A stretch of 34,011 bases of DNA. Origin: an uncultured Oscillospiraceae bacterium. GTDB taxonomy: Bacteria > Bacillota > Clostridia > Oscillospirales > Oscillospiraceae. A program made the translations under genes and the position numbers. Below, one piece after another: positions 8,226 through 15,243 of this stretch (its first letter is position 1; the number at the start of each line of letters is the position of its first letter). Under the pieces are notes generated by a model, which was not told the origin of the DNA, did no database searches, and saw only the letters and a list, made by a program, of their open reading frames with translations. The DNA lies in NCBI GenBank assembly GCA_944386905.1, contig CALXCW010000005.1, positions 1 to 34,011 of the forward strand, given 5' to 3'.

Positions 8226-8365
8226 TCGGTTCCCCCGGCGGTCAACGGTCGCTCCCTCCCCCGCTTTTCTTTGAGAAAGGCTGCATTTTGTATCGTCTCT
8301 CGCAAATTTTCCTGGAAATCCTATTATTTTTTCGTCGTATTTCTGGCAATTTTGCAGAAAGATCG

Positions 8366-8394
8366 TTGACAGTTACGAACCTTTACCATATAAT
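8366..8394 (+). promoter_or_regulatory. Consensus sigma-A promoter of the GntR regulator gene
   Basis: TTGACA (8366-8371) and TATAAT (8389-8394) match both consensus hexamers exactly, with a 17-base spacer. The predicted start is near 8401, about 80 bases before the ATG at 8480. The promoter would be strong if unrepressed, so repression of the regulator's own gene is likely. Confidence 0.82.
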
Positions 8395-8406
8395 AAATTT
8401 AAAAAT

Positions 8407-8443
8407 TGGCGTAATTTGCCAGGTTGTCGCAATTCTCACAACC
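8407..8443. promoter_or_regulatory. Two palindromes in the gntR leader, possible autoregulatory site
   Basis: Immediately downstream of the promoter lie TGGC-N7-GCCA (8407-8421) and GGTTGT-N10-ACAACC (8422-8427 and 8438-8443). Their sequence differs from the ATGTCATAACAT sites. They may bind a different regulator or form weak RNA structure. Confidence 0.35.
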
Positions 8444-8479
8444 AAATATTCCATCGGGGCAAAAGGGAGGAACGCATTT

Positions 8480-9223
8480 ATGTTGCAGGAGAAATATTTG
8501 AACAAGAGCATCCCGGTTCCACTGTATTTTCAATTGGAGCAGCTGCTTCGTGAGGAGATTGAAAATGGTACCTATCCGGTGGGCAGTATGATTCCCACCG
8601 AAAAAGAGCTCATCGAAATGTTCGATGTCAGCCGAACCACCGTCCGCCAGGCCATCTCCGCCCTGGTACAGGATGGATTGCTCTACCGCTCCAAGAGCAA
8701 GGGCACATTTGTCGCCAAGCCCAAGGTACATCAGCGGTTTATTCACAGCATTCTCTCCTACAACGAGGATGTGGAAAACGACGGCCGCATACCCAGCACC
8801 GTGGTGCTGGATCTCAAGGTGATGCCGCTGCCTCTGGAGCTTACACCGGAAGCCGGCGAGCTGGGCGACACGGTGATCTACCTCTACCGCAAACGCCTGG
8901 TAGACGGCGAACCCTTCGTCCGTGTGGAGACCTATCTGCCCTATGAGCCGTGCAAATTTGTCCTCGAGCACGACTTCTCCAAGGAGTCGCTCTACAATGT
9001 CCTCTCGGAGAAAAAAGAAACCCACATTTCCCGGGTGCTTCGAACCTGCGAGGTCTTTACCGCCACCGTTGAGGACGCCGCCCTGCTGGATATTGAGCGG
9101 GGGCAGCCCATCCACTTCTTCGAGTCCAAGGGCTATAACAGCGCCGGAAGGCTGTTGGAATACTCTCTGGCCCGCTATCGCGGCGACCGCAGTAAATTCT
9201 CCGTGGAGATCTCTCGGGAATAG
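8480..9223 (+). CDS. GntR-family transcriptional regulator with UTRA domain (HutC subfamily)
   Basis: This is a 247-residue regulator. Residues 12-80 form the winged helix-turn-helix, with PLYFQLEQLLREEIENG, IPTEKELIEMFDVSRTTVRQA and the wing GLLYRSKSKGTFV. Residues from about 95 to the end form a UTRA ligand-sensing domain, with a conserved RKRLVDGEPFVRVETYLP stretch and a C-terminal E-ARYRGDRSKFSVE strand. UTRA domains usually bind a sugar phosphate or amino-acid derivative that releases the repressor. ATG at 8480 has GGGAGG 9 bases upstream. A 5' extension of the frame to 8288 runs through the promoter and is not coding. The gene lies between the dehydrogenase and the kinase operon, so it is the best candidate to control the shared operator-like sites. 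Confidence 0.9.
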   Translation: MLQEKYLNKSIPVPLYFQLEQLLREEIENGTYPVGSMIPTEKELIEMFDVSRTTVRQAISALVQDGLLYRSKSKGTFVAKPKVHQRFIHSILSYNEDVENDGRIPSTVVLDLKVMPLPLELTPEAGELGDTVIYLYRKRLVDGEPFVRVETYLPYEPCKFVLEHDFSKESLYNVLSEKKETHISRVLRTCEVFTATVEDAALLDIERGQPIHFFESKGYNSAGRLLEYSLARYRGDRSKFSVEISRE

Positions 9224-9242
9224 CGCCGCGGCATCTTGCTCT

Positions 9243-9280
9243 GCCGCGCACAGTGCCGCAGTAATCCCGCTGTGCGCGGC
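9243..9280 (+). terminator. G+C-rich stem-loop after gntR
   Basis: An 11-bp perfect inverted repeat (9243-9253 and 9270-9280, 16-base loop) begins 20 bases after the gntR stop. It is followed by GGGTTGCCGTT rather than a run of T. It may therefore end the gntR transcript only partly, before the kinase operon. Confidence 0.45.
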
Positions 9281-9352
9281 CCGGCAGGGTTGCCGTTCCT
9301 CCGTCGTTTCCCCCATTTCGTGCCGGTTTTCCGGATTTTTTCTTCCATTATT

Positions 9353-9364
9353 ATGTAATGACAT
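9353..9364. promoter_or_regulatory. Candidate GntR-type operator, site C, upstream of the kinase operon
   Basis: ATGTaatgACAT is a palindrome with 4-bp perfect arms. Read on the minus strand it is ATGTCATTACAT, one base different from site B. It lies 31 bases upstream of the kinase ATG. A weak promoter (TTTTCC at 9327-9332, 16 bases, TATTAT at 9349-9354) would overlap it, but that promoter call is uncertain. Confidence 0.5.
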
Positions 9365-9394
9365 TCTTATATAACAACCACAGGAGGCATTTCT

Positions 9395-10930
9395 ATGAAA
9401 TACATCCTTGCCCACGATCTGGGTACCTCCGGGAACAAGGCCACACTCTTCAGCGAGACCGGAGCGCTGGTCTCCAGCGAGGTGCATCCCTACGGCTGTC
9501 ACTATTTTCACGGCACCTGGGCCGAGCAAGACCCGGAGGACTGGTGGAACGCCATCTGCGTCACCAGTAAAAATCTGCTGGATAAGACCGGCGTTCAGCC
9601 TGCCGAGGTGGCGGCCGTCTCCTTCTCCGGGCAGATGATGGGCTGCCTGTGCGTGGATCGAGCCGGCAACCCCTTACGTCCGTCCATCATCTGGGCCGAT
9701 CAGCGCGCCCAGGCGCAAAGCGAGGCCATCCGCCGGGAGATTGAACCCTGGGACTTCTACGCCATTGCCGGCCACCGCAATACCGCCTCCTACGGCATTC
9801 AAAAGCTCATGTGGGTGCGGGACAACGAGCCGGAGGTCTACGCAAAGACCTACAAAACCCTCAATGCAAAGGACTTCATCGTGCATCGTCTCACCGGCGC
9901 ATTTTTTACCGAGCCCTCCGACGCCACCTCCAATGGCTGCATAGAGCTCAAGACCCTCTCTTGGTCGGAGCGGATCGTGGCTGCAGCGGGGATCGACGGC
10001 GACAAACTCCCGGAGATCGTGCCCTCCACCCACATCGCCGGCACCGTCACCCCCTGGGCGGCGGCCCAAACCGGTCTCAAGGTGGGCACACCGGTGGTCA
10101 TGGGCGGCGGCGACGGCGTATGCGCCAATGTGGGCGCCGGTTCCATCAGTCCCGGCAGAACCTTCAGCTATGTGGGTTCTTCCGCCTGGATCGCCTCCAC
10201 CAGCACCGAGCCGCTGCTGGATGAACAAATGCGCACCGTCACCTGGGCCCACATTGTTCCGGGGCTCTACGCCCCCAACGGCACCATGCAGACGGCAGGC
10301 GGCGCCTACCACTGGCTCAAGGAACAGCTGTGCCCCCTGGAGAGCCAGCTGGCCCGTCTGGAGGGCGACAATGTCTACGACCGGATCAACGCCCAGGTGG
10401 CCAAGAGCCCCATCGGCTCCGGCGGCGTGGTGTTTTTGCCGTATCTTCTGGGCGAGCGCGCCCCCCGGTGGAACCCCCGGGCCACCGCCGCGTGGCTCGG
10501 CATTCAGATGGAGAACACCCGTGCCGACCTCTTCCGCGCCGTGCTGGAGGGCGTCACCATGAACCTCAACGGCATCCTCGATTCGCTGAAAAAATCTCTG
10601 GAAATCCGCGACATTCTGGTCATCGGCGGCGGCGCCAAGGGCGAGGTATGGCGGCAGATGATGGCGGATATCTACGGCGTTCCCATCCGGGTACCGCGAC
10701 TTTTGGAGGAGGCCACCTCTATGGGTGCCGCCGTGACCGGCGGTGTGGGTGTGGGCCTGTTCCGCGACTTCTCCGTCATTGACGACATGATTGAGATTTC
10801 CCACGCGTGCCGCCCGCAGCCCGACCATGTCCGGGCCTACGGCCCGGTGAAGGAACAATTTGAAGCGGCCTACCGTGCCCTGCTTCCCTTCTACGAGGCA
10901 CAGGCCCAAACCAAGGAGGCAAACCTATGA
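9395..10930 (+). CDS. FGGY-family carbohydrate kinase (xylulokinase-like)
   Basis: This is a 511-residue cytoplasmic kinase that transfers phosphate from ATP to a sugar or polyol. The N-terminal phosphate loop reads HDLGTSGNKATLF (residues 7-19). SFSGQMMGCL and IWADQRA match the xylulokinase-like branch, and the C-terminal ATPase domain starts at GGGDGVCANVGAG, with Asp240 as the expected catalytic base. IGGGAKGEVWRQMMADIYG near residue 410 is the adenosine-binding region. Length is normal for the family. ATG at 9395 has AGGAGG upstream. It is the first gene of a six-gene operon and overlaps the aldolase gene by 4 bases. Substrate prediction within FGGY kinases is unreliable without comparison. 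Xylulose, ribulose or a ketose from the dehydrogenase reaction are all possible. Confidence 0.9.
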   Translation: MKYILAHDLGTSGNKATLFSETGALVSSEVHPYGCHYFHGTWAEQDPEDWWNAICVTSKNLLDKTGVQPAEVAAVSFSGQMMGCLCVDRAGNPLRPSIIWADQRAQAQSEAIRREIEPWDFYAIAGHRNTASYGIQKLMWVRDNEPEVYAKTYKTLNAKDFIVHRLTGAFFTEPSDATSNGCIELKTLSWSERIVAAAGIDGDKLPEIVPSTHIAGTVTPWAAAQTGLKVGTPVVMGGGDGVCANVGAGSISPGRTFSYVGSSAWIASTSTEPLLDEQMRTVTWAHIVPGLYAPNGTMQTAGGAYHWLKEQLCPLESQLARLEGDNVYDRINAQVAKSPIGSGGVVFLPYLLGERAPRWNPRATAAWLGIQMENTRADLFRAVLEGVTMNLNGILDSLKKSLEIRDILVIGGGAKGEVWRQMMADIYGVPIRVPRLLEEATSMGAAVTGGVGVGLFRDFSVIDDMIEISHACRPQPDHVRAYGPVKEQFEAAYRALLPFYEAQAQTKEANL

Positions 10931-11574
10931 AAAAAGAGCAAGTTCTTCAAAAGCTGGCCGACTGCGGCCTGGTGGCCGTGGTGCGGGCTAAGGACGCTGA
11001 CGACTGCCTGCGCATCGCCGAAGCCTGTATCCAAGGCGGCTGCGCCGGGATTGAGCTGACCTTCACCACCCCTGACGTGCTGGATGTGCTCAAGCGGATG
11101 TCGAAGGCGTATGAAGGCTCCGGTTTCCTCATCGGTGCGGGCACGGTGATGGATCCCGAGACGGCCCGCGCTGCCATTCTGGCCGGAGCGCAATATGTGG
11201 TGAGCCCTTATTTCAACGCCGAGACCCAGCGGCTTTGTAACCGCTACCGCGTAGCCTGCATGCCCGGGGCCATGTCCATTGCCGAGGTGGTGGCGGCCAT
11301 GGAAGCCGGTGCCGACCTCATCAAGATTTTCCCCGGCGAGCTCTTCGGCCCCAAAATCCTCAAGGCCATCCACGGCCCCATCCCCCAGGCGGAGCTGATG
11401 CCCACCGGCGGCGTCTCGCTGGACAATGTGGAGGCGTGGATTCAGGCCGGTGCCGTGGCAGTGGGCGCCGGCGGCAGCCTTACCGGCGGCGCTAAAACCG
11501 GCCACTACGAACAGATCACCGAGACGGCCAAGCGGTTTGTGGAAAAGATCCAGGCCGCCCGGGCCGGACGCTGA
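10927..11574 (+). CDS. KDPG/KHG-type class I aldolase (Eda-like)
   Basis: This is a 215-residue TIM-barrel aldolase of the 2-keto-3-deoxy-6-phosphogluconate / 4-hydroxy-2-oxoglutarate family. The Schiff-base lysine is Lys133 in DLIKIFPGE, the proton-transfer Glu is Glu43 in GIELTF, and Arg20 (VVRAKD) and CMPGAMS are the expected phosphate- and carboxylate-binding parts. It would cleave a 2-keto-3-deoxy acid or its phosphate into pyruvate plus an aldehyde. Its ATG overlaps the kinase stop (ATGA at 10927-10930), and AAGGAGG lies within the end of the kinase gene. No dehydratase gene such as edd is present in the window. The 2-keto-3-deoxy substrate must therefore be made elsewhere or by another route. 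Confidence 0.9.
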   Translation: MKKEQVLQKLADCGLVAVVRAKDADDCLRIAEACIQGGCAGIELTFTTPDVLDVLKRMSKAYEGSGFLIGAGTVMDPETARAAILAGAQYVVSPYFNAETQRLCNRYRVACMPGAMSIAEVVAAMEAGADLIKIFPGELFGPKILKAIHGPIPQAELMPTGGVSLDNVEAWIQAGAVAVGAGGSLTGGAKTGHYEQITETAKRFVEKIQAARAGR

Positions 11575-11579
11575 GCGCC

Positions 11580-12569
11580 GTGGAAAAGCTGCCCTGGGTG
11601 CGCACCGTGCAGGGGGACGTCCCGGCCGCGTCCCTGGGCCACACCCAATGCCATGAGCACATCTATCTGCGCAAAGGCCCCTCTTACGACGTAAACCCGG
11701 CGCTGTGTATGGACGACTTCTCCCGCTCCCTCCAGGAGCTCTCGGACTACCGTGCCGCCGGCGGCGGTGCCATCGTGGATGCCCAGCCTGGGGACTTTGG
11801 CCGGGATGCCGCCGTACTCCAGGCCCTTTCCGCCCGGAGCGGCGTGGCCATCGTGGCGGTGACAGGCTTCCACAAGCTGTGCTTCCTGGAGCCGCAGTCG
11901 TCCCTGCCCACCCTGACCGTGCCGGCCCTCACAGCGCGCTTTATCGGGGAGATCACCCAGGGGATGACCTCCCCCGACGGCCGCCTTCTGCCCGCCCGGG
12001 CCGGGATGGTCAAGGCAGCGCTCACCGAGGGAGGTCTGGAGGATCCGGCCTATCGCCCCCTTTGGGAGGCCGCTGCCCGAACTGCCGTTGCCACCGGCGC
12101 GCCGCTGATGGTGCACACAGATCCGGGCAGCGACCCGCTGGGCCTGATGACATTTCTAACGGCACGGGGTGTTGCGCCGGAACGGGTGCTGCTGTGCCAT
12201 CTCGACCGCACCGTACCTGACACGGCCACGCATCTGGCCCTTTTGCGCCAGGGCGCTTACTTGTGCTATGACACCATTCACCGTCTCAAATACCACTCCG
12301 ACGCCGAGGAGCTGTCCCGGATCGCCGGCATCTGTCGGGCAGGCTTTTCCCACCGGCTGGTGCTCAGCCTGGACACCACCAACGAGCGCCTCAGGGCCTA
12401 CCGTGCTGCGGACATGGGTCTTAACTACCTGCTCACCGACTTTCTGCCCATGCTCCGCCGGGCAGGGGTGGAGCATGGGCAGATCCGCGCCATGTGCCGC
12501 AGCAATGCCGCCCACCTACTTTCCTTTCGCATATCCCCCTCAGCGGGAGAACAGGAGAATCAGACATGA
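11580..12569 (+). CDS. Phosphotriesterase-family metal-dependent hydrolase, probable (phospho)sugar lactonase
   Basis: This is a 329-residue amidohydrolase-fold enzyme of the phosphotriesterase (PTE) family. The binuclear metal site is complete: His25-x-His27 in HTQCHEHIYL, the carbamylated Lys145 in MVKAALTEGG, His179 in LMVHTDPG, His207 in LLCHLDRT and Asp265 in LSLDTT. PTE relatives from Proteus and Mycoplasma are known to hydrolyse phosphorylated pentono-lactones. A lactonase role fits this kinase/aldolase operon better than organophosphate hydrolysis. The start is GTG at 11580, only 5 bases after the aldolase stop. The Shine-Dalgarno is poor, so translation probably depends on coupling. 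The N-terminus cannot be much shorter because the HxH motif comes at residue 25. Confidence 0.82.
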   Translation: MEKLPWVRTVQGDVPAASLGHTQCHEHIYLRKGPSYDVNPALCMDDFSRSLQELSDYRAAGGGAIVDAQPGDFGRDAAVLQALSARSGVAIVAVTGFHKLCFLEPQSSLPTLTVPALTARFIGEITQGMTSPDGRLLPARAGMVKAALTEGGLEDPAYRPLWEAAARTAVATGAPLMVHTDPGSDPLGLMTFLTARGVAPERVLLCHLDRTVPDTATHLALLRQGAYLCYDTIHRLKYHSDAEELSRIAGICRAGFSHRLVLSLDTTNERLRAYRAADMGLNYLLTDFLPMLRRAGVEHGQIRAMCRSNAAHLLSFRISPSAGEQENQT

Positions 12570-13516
12570 AACTTGAAAAAGCCACACAGCCCACCATGTA
12601 TTTCATCGGCGTCACCACCGCCAGCTCTTCCATCATGCGGGTGTTCCCCGCCTGGGCCAAGGCACTGGGCCTGGAGGACGCCGTCATCCGGGGCATTGAT
12701 TTGGAAATCCACGCCCCGGCCGAGCGCTACCGTGAGGTGGTGCAGTTTATCAAGGACGACCCGCTCTCCCTGGGCGCCCTGGTCACCACCCACAAGATCG
12801 ACCTCTATCATGCCGCCCGGGATCTCTTTGACGAGCTGGATCCCTTTGCCCGGCAGTTTGGCGAGCTCTCCTCCATCTCCAAGCGGGATGGCCAACTGTG
12901 GGGCCACGCCAAGGATCCCATCACCTGCGGCATGGCCATGGAGGAATTTATCCCCGAGGGCTACTGGCGCGAGCATCCCCAGGCGGGTGTGTTCATCATG
13001 GGCGCCGGCGGCAGTGCCATCTCCATGTGCTCCTACTTTATGCGCAATGCCGGCCACGGCAACGACCCGGCCAGCATCGTCATCGCCAACCGCAGCCAGC
13101 CACGGCTCACCGAGATTGAGCGGATCTGCTCCGAGATGAATTTCGCCTCCATCCCCACCGCTTTCCATCTGACCCCCGAACCCGGCCAGAACGACGCCGT
13201 CCTGGCCACCATGGGCCCCGGCTCTCTGGTCATCAACGCCACAGGCCTTGGCAAGGATCGCCCCGGTTCTCCTCTCACCGACGCGGCCCTCTTCCCCCAG
13301 GGGGGTATGGTATGGGAGCTCAATTACCGCGGTGACCGCCTCTTCCAGCGCCAGGCCGAATCCCAGGCTGAGGCCAGAGGCCTCCGCGTCCACGACGGCT
13401 GGATGTACTTCATCTATGGCTGGACACAGGTCATCGCTGAGGTCTTTCACACAGAAATCCTGGGTCAGCGGCTGCGGGAAATGGACAACATCGCCGCGGC
13501 ATTCAACCAACGCTAA
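12566..13516 (+). CDS. Shikimate/quinate dehydrogenase-like oxidoreductase
   Basis: This is a 316-residue protein with the two-domain layout of AroE-type dehydrogenases. In the N-terminal half, ALVTTHKIDLY carries Lys77 in the place of the catalytic Lys of AroE (NVT-P-K), and GHAKDPITCG supplies an Asp in the place of the substrate-binding Asp. The dinucleotide site is GAGGSAISM (residues 146-154), followed by IVIANRSQPR and VINATGLG. The N-terminus (TTASSSIMRVFPAWAKALG) departs from true AroE, and the location is a catabolic operon. It more likely oxidises or reduces a ring-like or polyol substrate than shikimate. ATG at 12566 overlaps the preceding stop, with an AGGAG-like site upstream. 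It could use NAD or NADP. Confidence 0.78.
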   Translation: MKLEKATQPTMYFIGVTTASSSIMRVFPAWAKALGLEDAVIRGIDLEIHAPAERYREVVQFIKDDPLSLGALVTTHKIDLYHAARDLFDELDPFARQFGELSSISKRDGQLWGHAKDPITCGMAMEEFIPEGYWREHPQAGVFIMGAGGSAISMCSYFMRNAGHGNDPASIVIANRSQPRLTEIERICSEMNFASIPTAFHLTPEPGQNDAVLATMGPGSLVINATGLGKDRPGSPLTDAALFPQGGMVWELNYRGDRLFQRQAESQAEARGLRVHDGWMYFIYGWTQVIAEVFHTEILGQRLREMDNIAAAFNQR

Positions 13517-13531
13517 AGGAGGAAGGCAACA

Positions 13532-14140
13532 ATGGCAAGTTTTAACGCCTCCAGCAACGCGCTGGACTTTCTGCGGGGCTGTGTTGTGGATTTCGACCCC
13601 GAAACCGGCCTCTCGAAAACTGCGCAGACGGGCAAGCGCCGTCTCAGCCAGATGAAGGGCATGTTTCAAGACGAGGCTGCCCGGGAGGAGCTGAGCCGTC
13701 ACGGCGATCCTGTGGTCTATGAATTTCACAGCCTGCCTCTGCCGGAGACTCCCGGCGACCTGGCTTTCGGCTGCTCGATCCTCAACCCGGGCAAGGTAGG
13801 GGACGAATACTTCTTCACCAAGGGACACTTCCACACCATTCTCGACACCGGCGAGGTCTACTACTGTCTCAAAGGCCATGGCTATATGCTCCTGGAGGAT
13901 CCGCAGGGCGACTGGTCGGCGCAGGAGCTCTCTCCCGGCAAGGCAGTCTATGTGCCCAAGCGCTATGCCCACCGGAGCATCAATGTGAGCGCTACGGAGC
14001 AGCTCATCACCTTCTTCGTGTTCCGGGCCGATGCAGGCCACGACTACGGCACCATCGAAACCAAGGGCTACCGCAAGCTCCTGGTGGAGAAAAACGGCAT
14101 TCCCACCATTGTGGACAATCCCAACTGGAAGCGGGGGTGA
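13532..14140 (+). CDS. Cupin-type phosphoglucose isomerase family protein
   Basis: This is a 202-residue protein of the cupin glucose-6-phosphate isomerase family (PF06560 type) first known from archaea. The metal site is visible: His99 and His101 in TKGHFHTI, Glu108 in GEVYYCL and His147 in KRYAHRSIN. YVPKRYAHRSINVS is the typical second cupin motif. It interconverts an aldose phosphate and a ketose phosphate in the cytoplasm. Its place in this operon suggests a pathway-specific sugar phosphate rather than glycolysis. AAAGGAGG lies directly upstream of ATG at 13532, 15 bases after the previous stop. Confidence 0.85.
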   Translation: MASFNASSNALDFLRGCVVDFDPETGLSKTAQTGKRRLSQMKGMFQDEAAREELSRHGDPVVYEFHSLPLPETPGDLAFGCSILNPGKVGDEYFFTKGHFHTILDTGEVYYCLKGHGYMLLEDPQGDWSAQELSPGKAVYVPKRYAHRSINVSATEQLITFFVFRADAGHDYGTIETKGYRKLLVEKNGIPTIVDNPNWKRG

Positions 14141-14144
14141 AGCC

Positions 14145-15098
14145 ATGAAAGTCTTTGTGAGTTCCACTTCCTTTTTTCAGCCGCAGAATGCAGCCGCCCA
14201 AAAGCTGCTGCACCAATATTTCGACCAGGTGGTCACCAACGACCTGGGGGTACCCCTGAAAGGGGAACAGATCCTCCAGCGGCTCCAGGGCTGCGACGCC
14301 TACATCGCCGGCGTGGACTACATCACTGCCGACGTCATCGAGGCCATGCCCGCAAGCGTGCGCGTGATCTCCCGCTACGGCGTGGGCGTGGATCGGGTGG
14401 ATCTGGCGGCGGCAAAGCGCCGCGGTATTCCGGTGACCAACACACCCGGAGCCAATTCCACCGCCGTATGCGAGCTGGCGTTTGCGCTGATGCTGGCCGC
14501 CGCCCGCAACCTGCCCCAACTCCACCAGGCCGTCACCGACGGCGCATGGCCCCGGAGTGAGGGCGTGGAACTGGCCGGCAAGACGCTGGGCATTGTGGGG
14601 CTGGGCGCCATCGGCAAACGCCTGGCTCTACGTGCCAAGGCTTTTGAGATGCAGGTTTTGGCCTATGACCCCTATTTCGACACTGCCTTTGCCGCAGCCA
14701 ATGACGTCACTGCCGCCGACCTGGATACCCTCTTTACCCAATCTGACGTAATATCGCTCCATGTTCCCCTCAACGACGCCACCCGCCATATGGTGGACAA
14801 AACGCGTATCGCCGCCATGCGTGACGGCGCCATTCTCATCAACACCGCCCGGGGCGGCCTCATTGACGAGGCTGCCGCCGCCCAGGCCATTCTCTCCGGG
14901 AAGCTGGGCGGCTTGGGGCTGGATGCCTTTGAGCAGGAACCTCTGAAGGACTCCCCTCTCAAGGGCTTGCCCCGGGTGATCTTCACCCCCCACACCGGCG
15001 CCCATACCCGGGAGGCCGTGGCTCAGATGGGTCTGATGTCGGTGAAGAACGCCATCGCCATTCTCTCCGGAGAGCCCTGTGCTTGCCAGGTGCTCTGA
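14145..15098 (+). CDS. D-2-hydroxyacid dehydrogenase (phosphoglycerate dehydrogenase-like)
   Basis: This is a 317-residue NAD-dependent dehydrogenase of the D-isomer-specific 2-hydroxyacid family. The Rossmann motif is GLGAIG (residues 152-157). The catalytic residues are Arg236 (NTARGGLID), Glu265 (AFEQEP) and His283 (TPHTGAHT). There is no C-terminal ACT domain, so it is not a full-length regulated SerA. It may reduce a 2-keto acid from the aldolase step or oxidise a sugar acid. I chose ATG at 14145, 4 bases after the isomerase stop with a GGGGGTGA site. The open frame extending upstream to 14031 overlaps the isomerase. It is the last gene of the operon and is followed by a terminator-like hairpin. 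Confidence 0.87.
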   Translation: MKVFVSSTSFFQPQNAAAQKLLHQYFDQVVTNDLGVPLKGEQILQRLQGCDAYIAGVDYITADVIEAMPASVRVISRYGVGVDRVDLAAAKRRGIPVTNTPGANSTAVCELAFALMLAAARNLPQLHQAVTDGAWPRSEGVELAGKTLGIVGLGAIGKRLALRAKAFEMQVLAYDPYFDTAFAAANDVTAADLDTLFTQSDVISLHVPLNDATRHMVDKTRIAAMRDGAILINTARGGLIDEAAAAQAILSGKLGGLGLDAFEQEPLKDSPLKGLPRVIFTPHTGAHTREAVAQMGLMSVKNAIAILSGEPCACQVL

Positions 15099-15108
15099 TT
15101 CCTCTCCA

Positions 15109-15132
15109 GCCCGCCGGCCAACTCCGGCGGGC
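15109..15132 (+). terminator. Terminator-like hairpin after the kinase operon
   Basis: GCCCGCCGG and CCGGCGGGC form a 9-bp perfect stem (15109-15117 and 15124-15132) with a 6-base loop, 10 bases after the last stop. Only a short CTTTCCCC follows, so termination strength is uncertain. Confidence 0.6.
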
Positions 15133-15167
15133 ACAGCTTTCCCCTGATACAGCAGCCGGCAAACGCA

Positions 15168-15201
15168 GCAATGCCCGGAAGCATCTGCTTCCGGGCATTG
15201 C
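15168..15201 (-). terminator. Long palindrome between convergent operons
   Basis: Two arms of 16 bases (15168-15183 and 15186-15201) are perfectly complementary, with about 14 bp pairable around a realistic loop. It lies between convergent genes ending at 15098 and 15244 and probably serves the minus-strand operon. On that strand the sequence after the stem is TGCGTTTGCC, a weak T-tract. Confidence 0.55.
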
Positions 15202-15243
15202 CGTGCTAAGAGAGGTTTGGATGGGAAGAAGGAAAAAACGGGA

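Noticed and set aside
8288-8479. N-terminal extension of the GntR regulator
   Set aside because: It contains an exact-consensus promoter, and GGGAGG precedes the ATG at 8480.
12560-14167. A 535-codon minus-strand open frame
   Set aside because: It is antisense to the shikimate-dehydrogenase-like and cupin isomerase genes, which have clear motifs and ribosome-binding sites.
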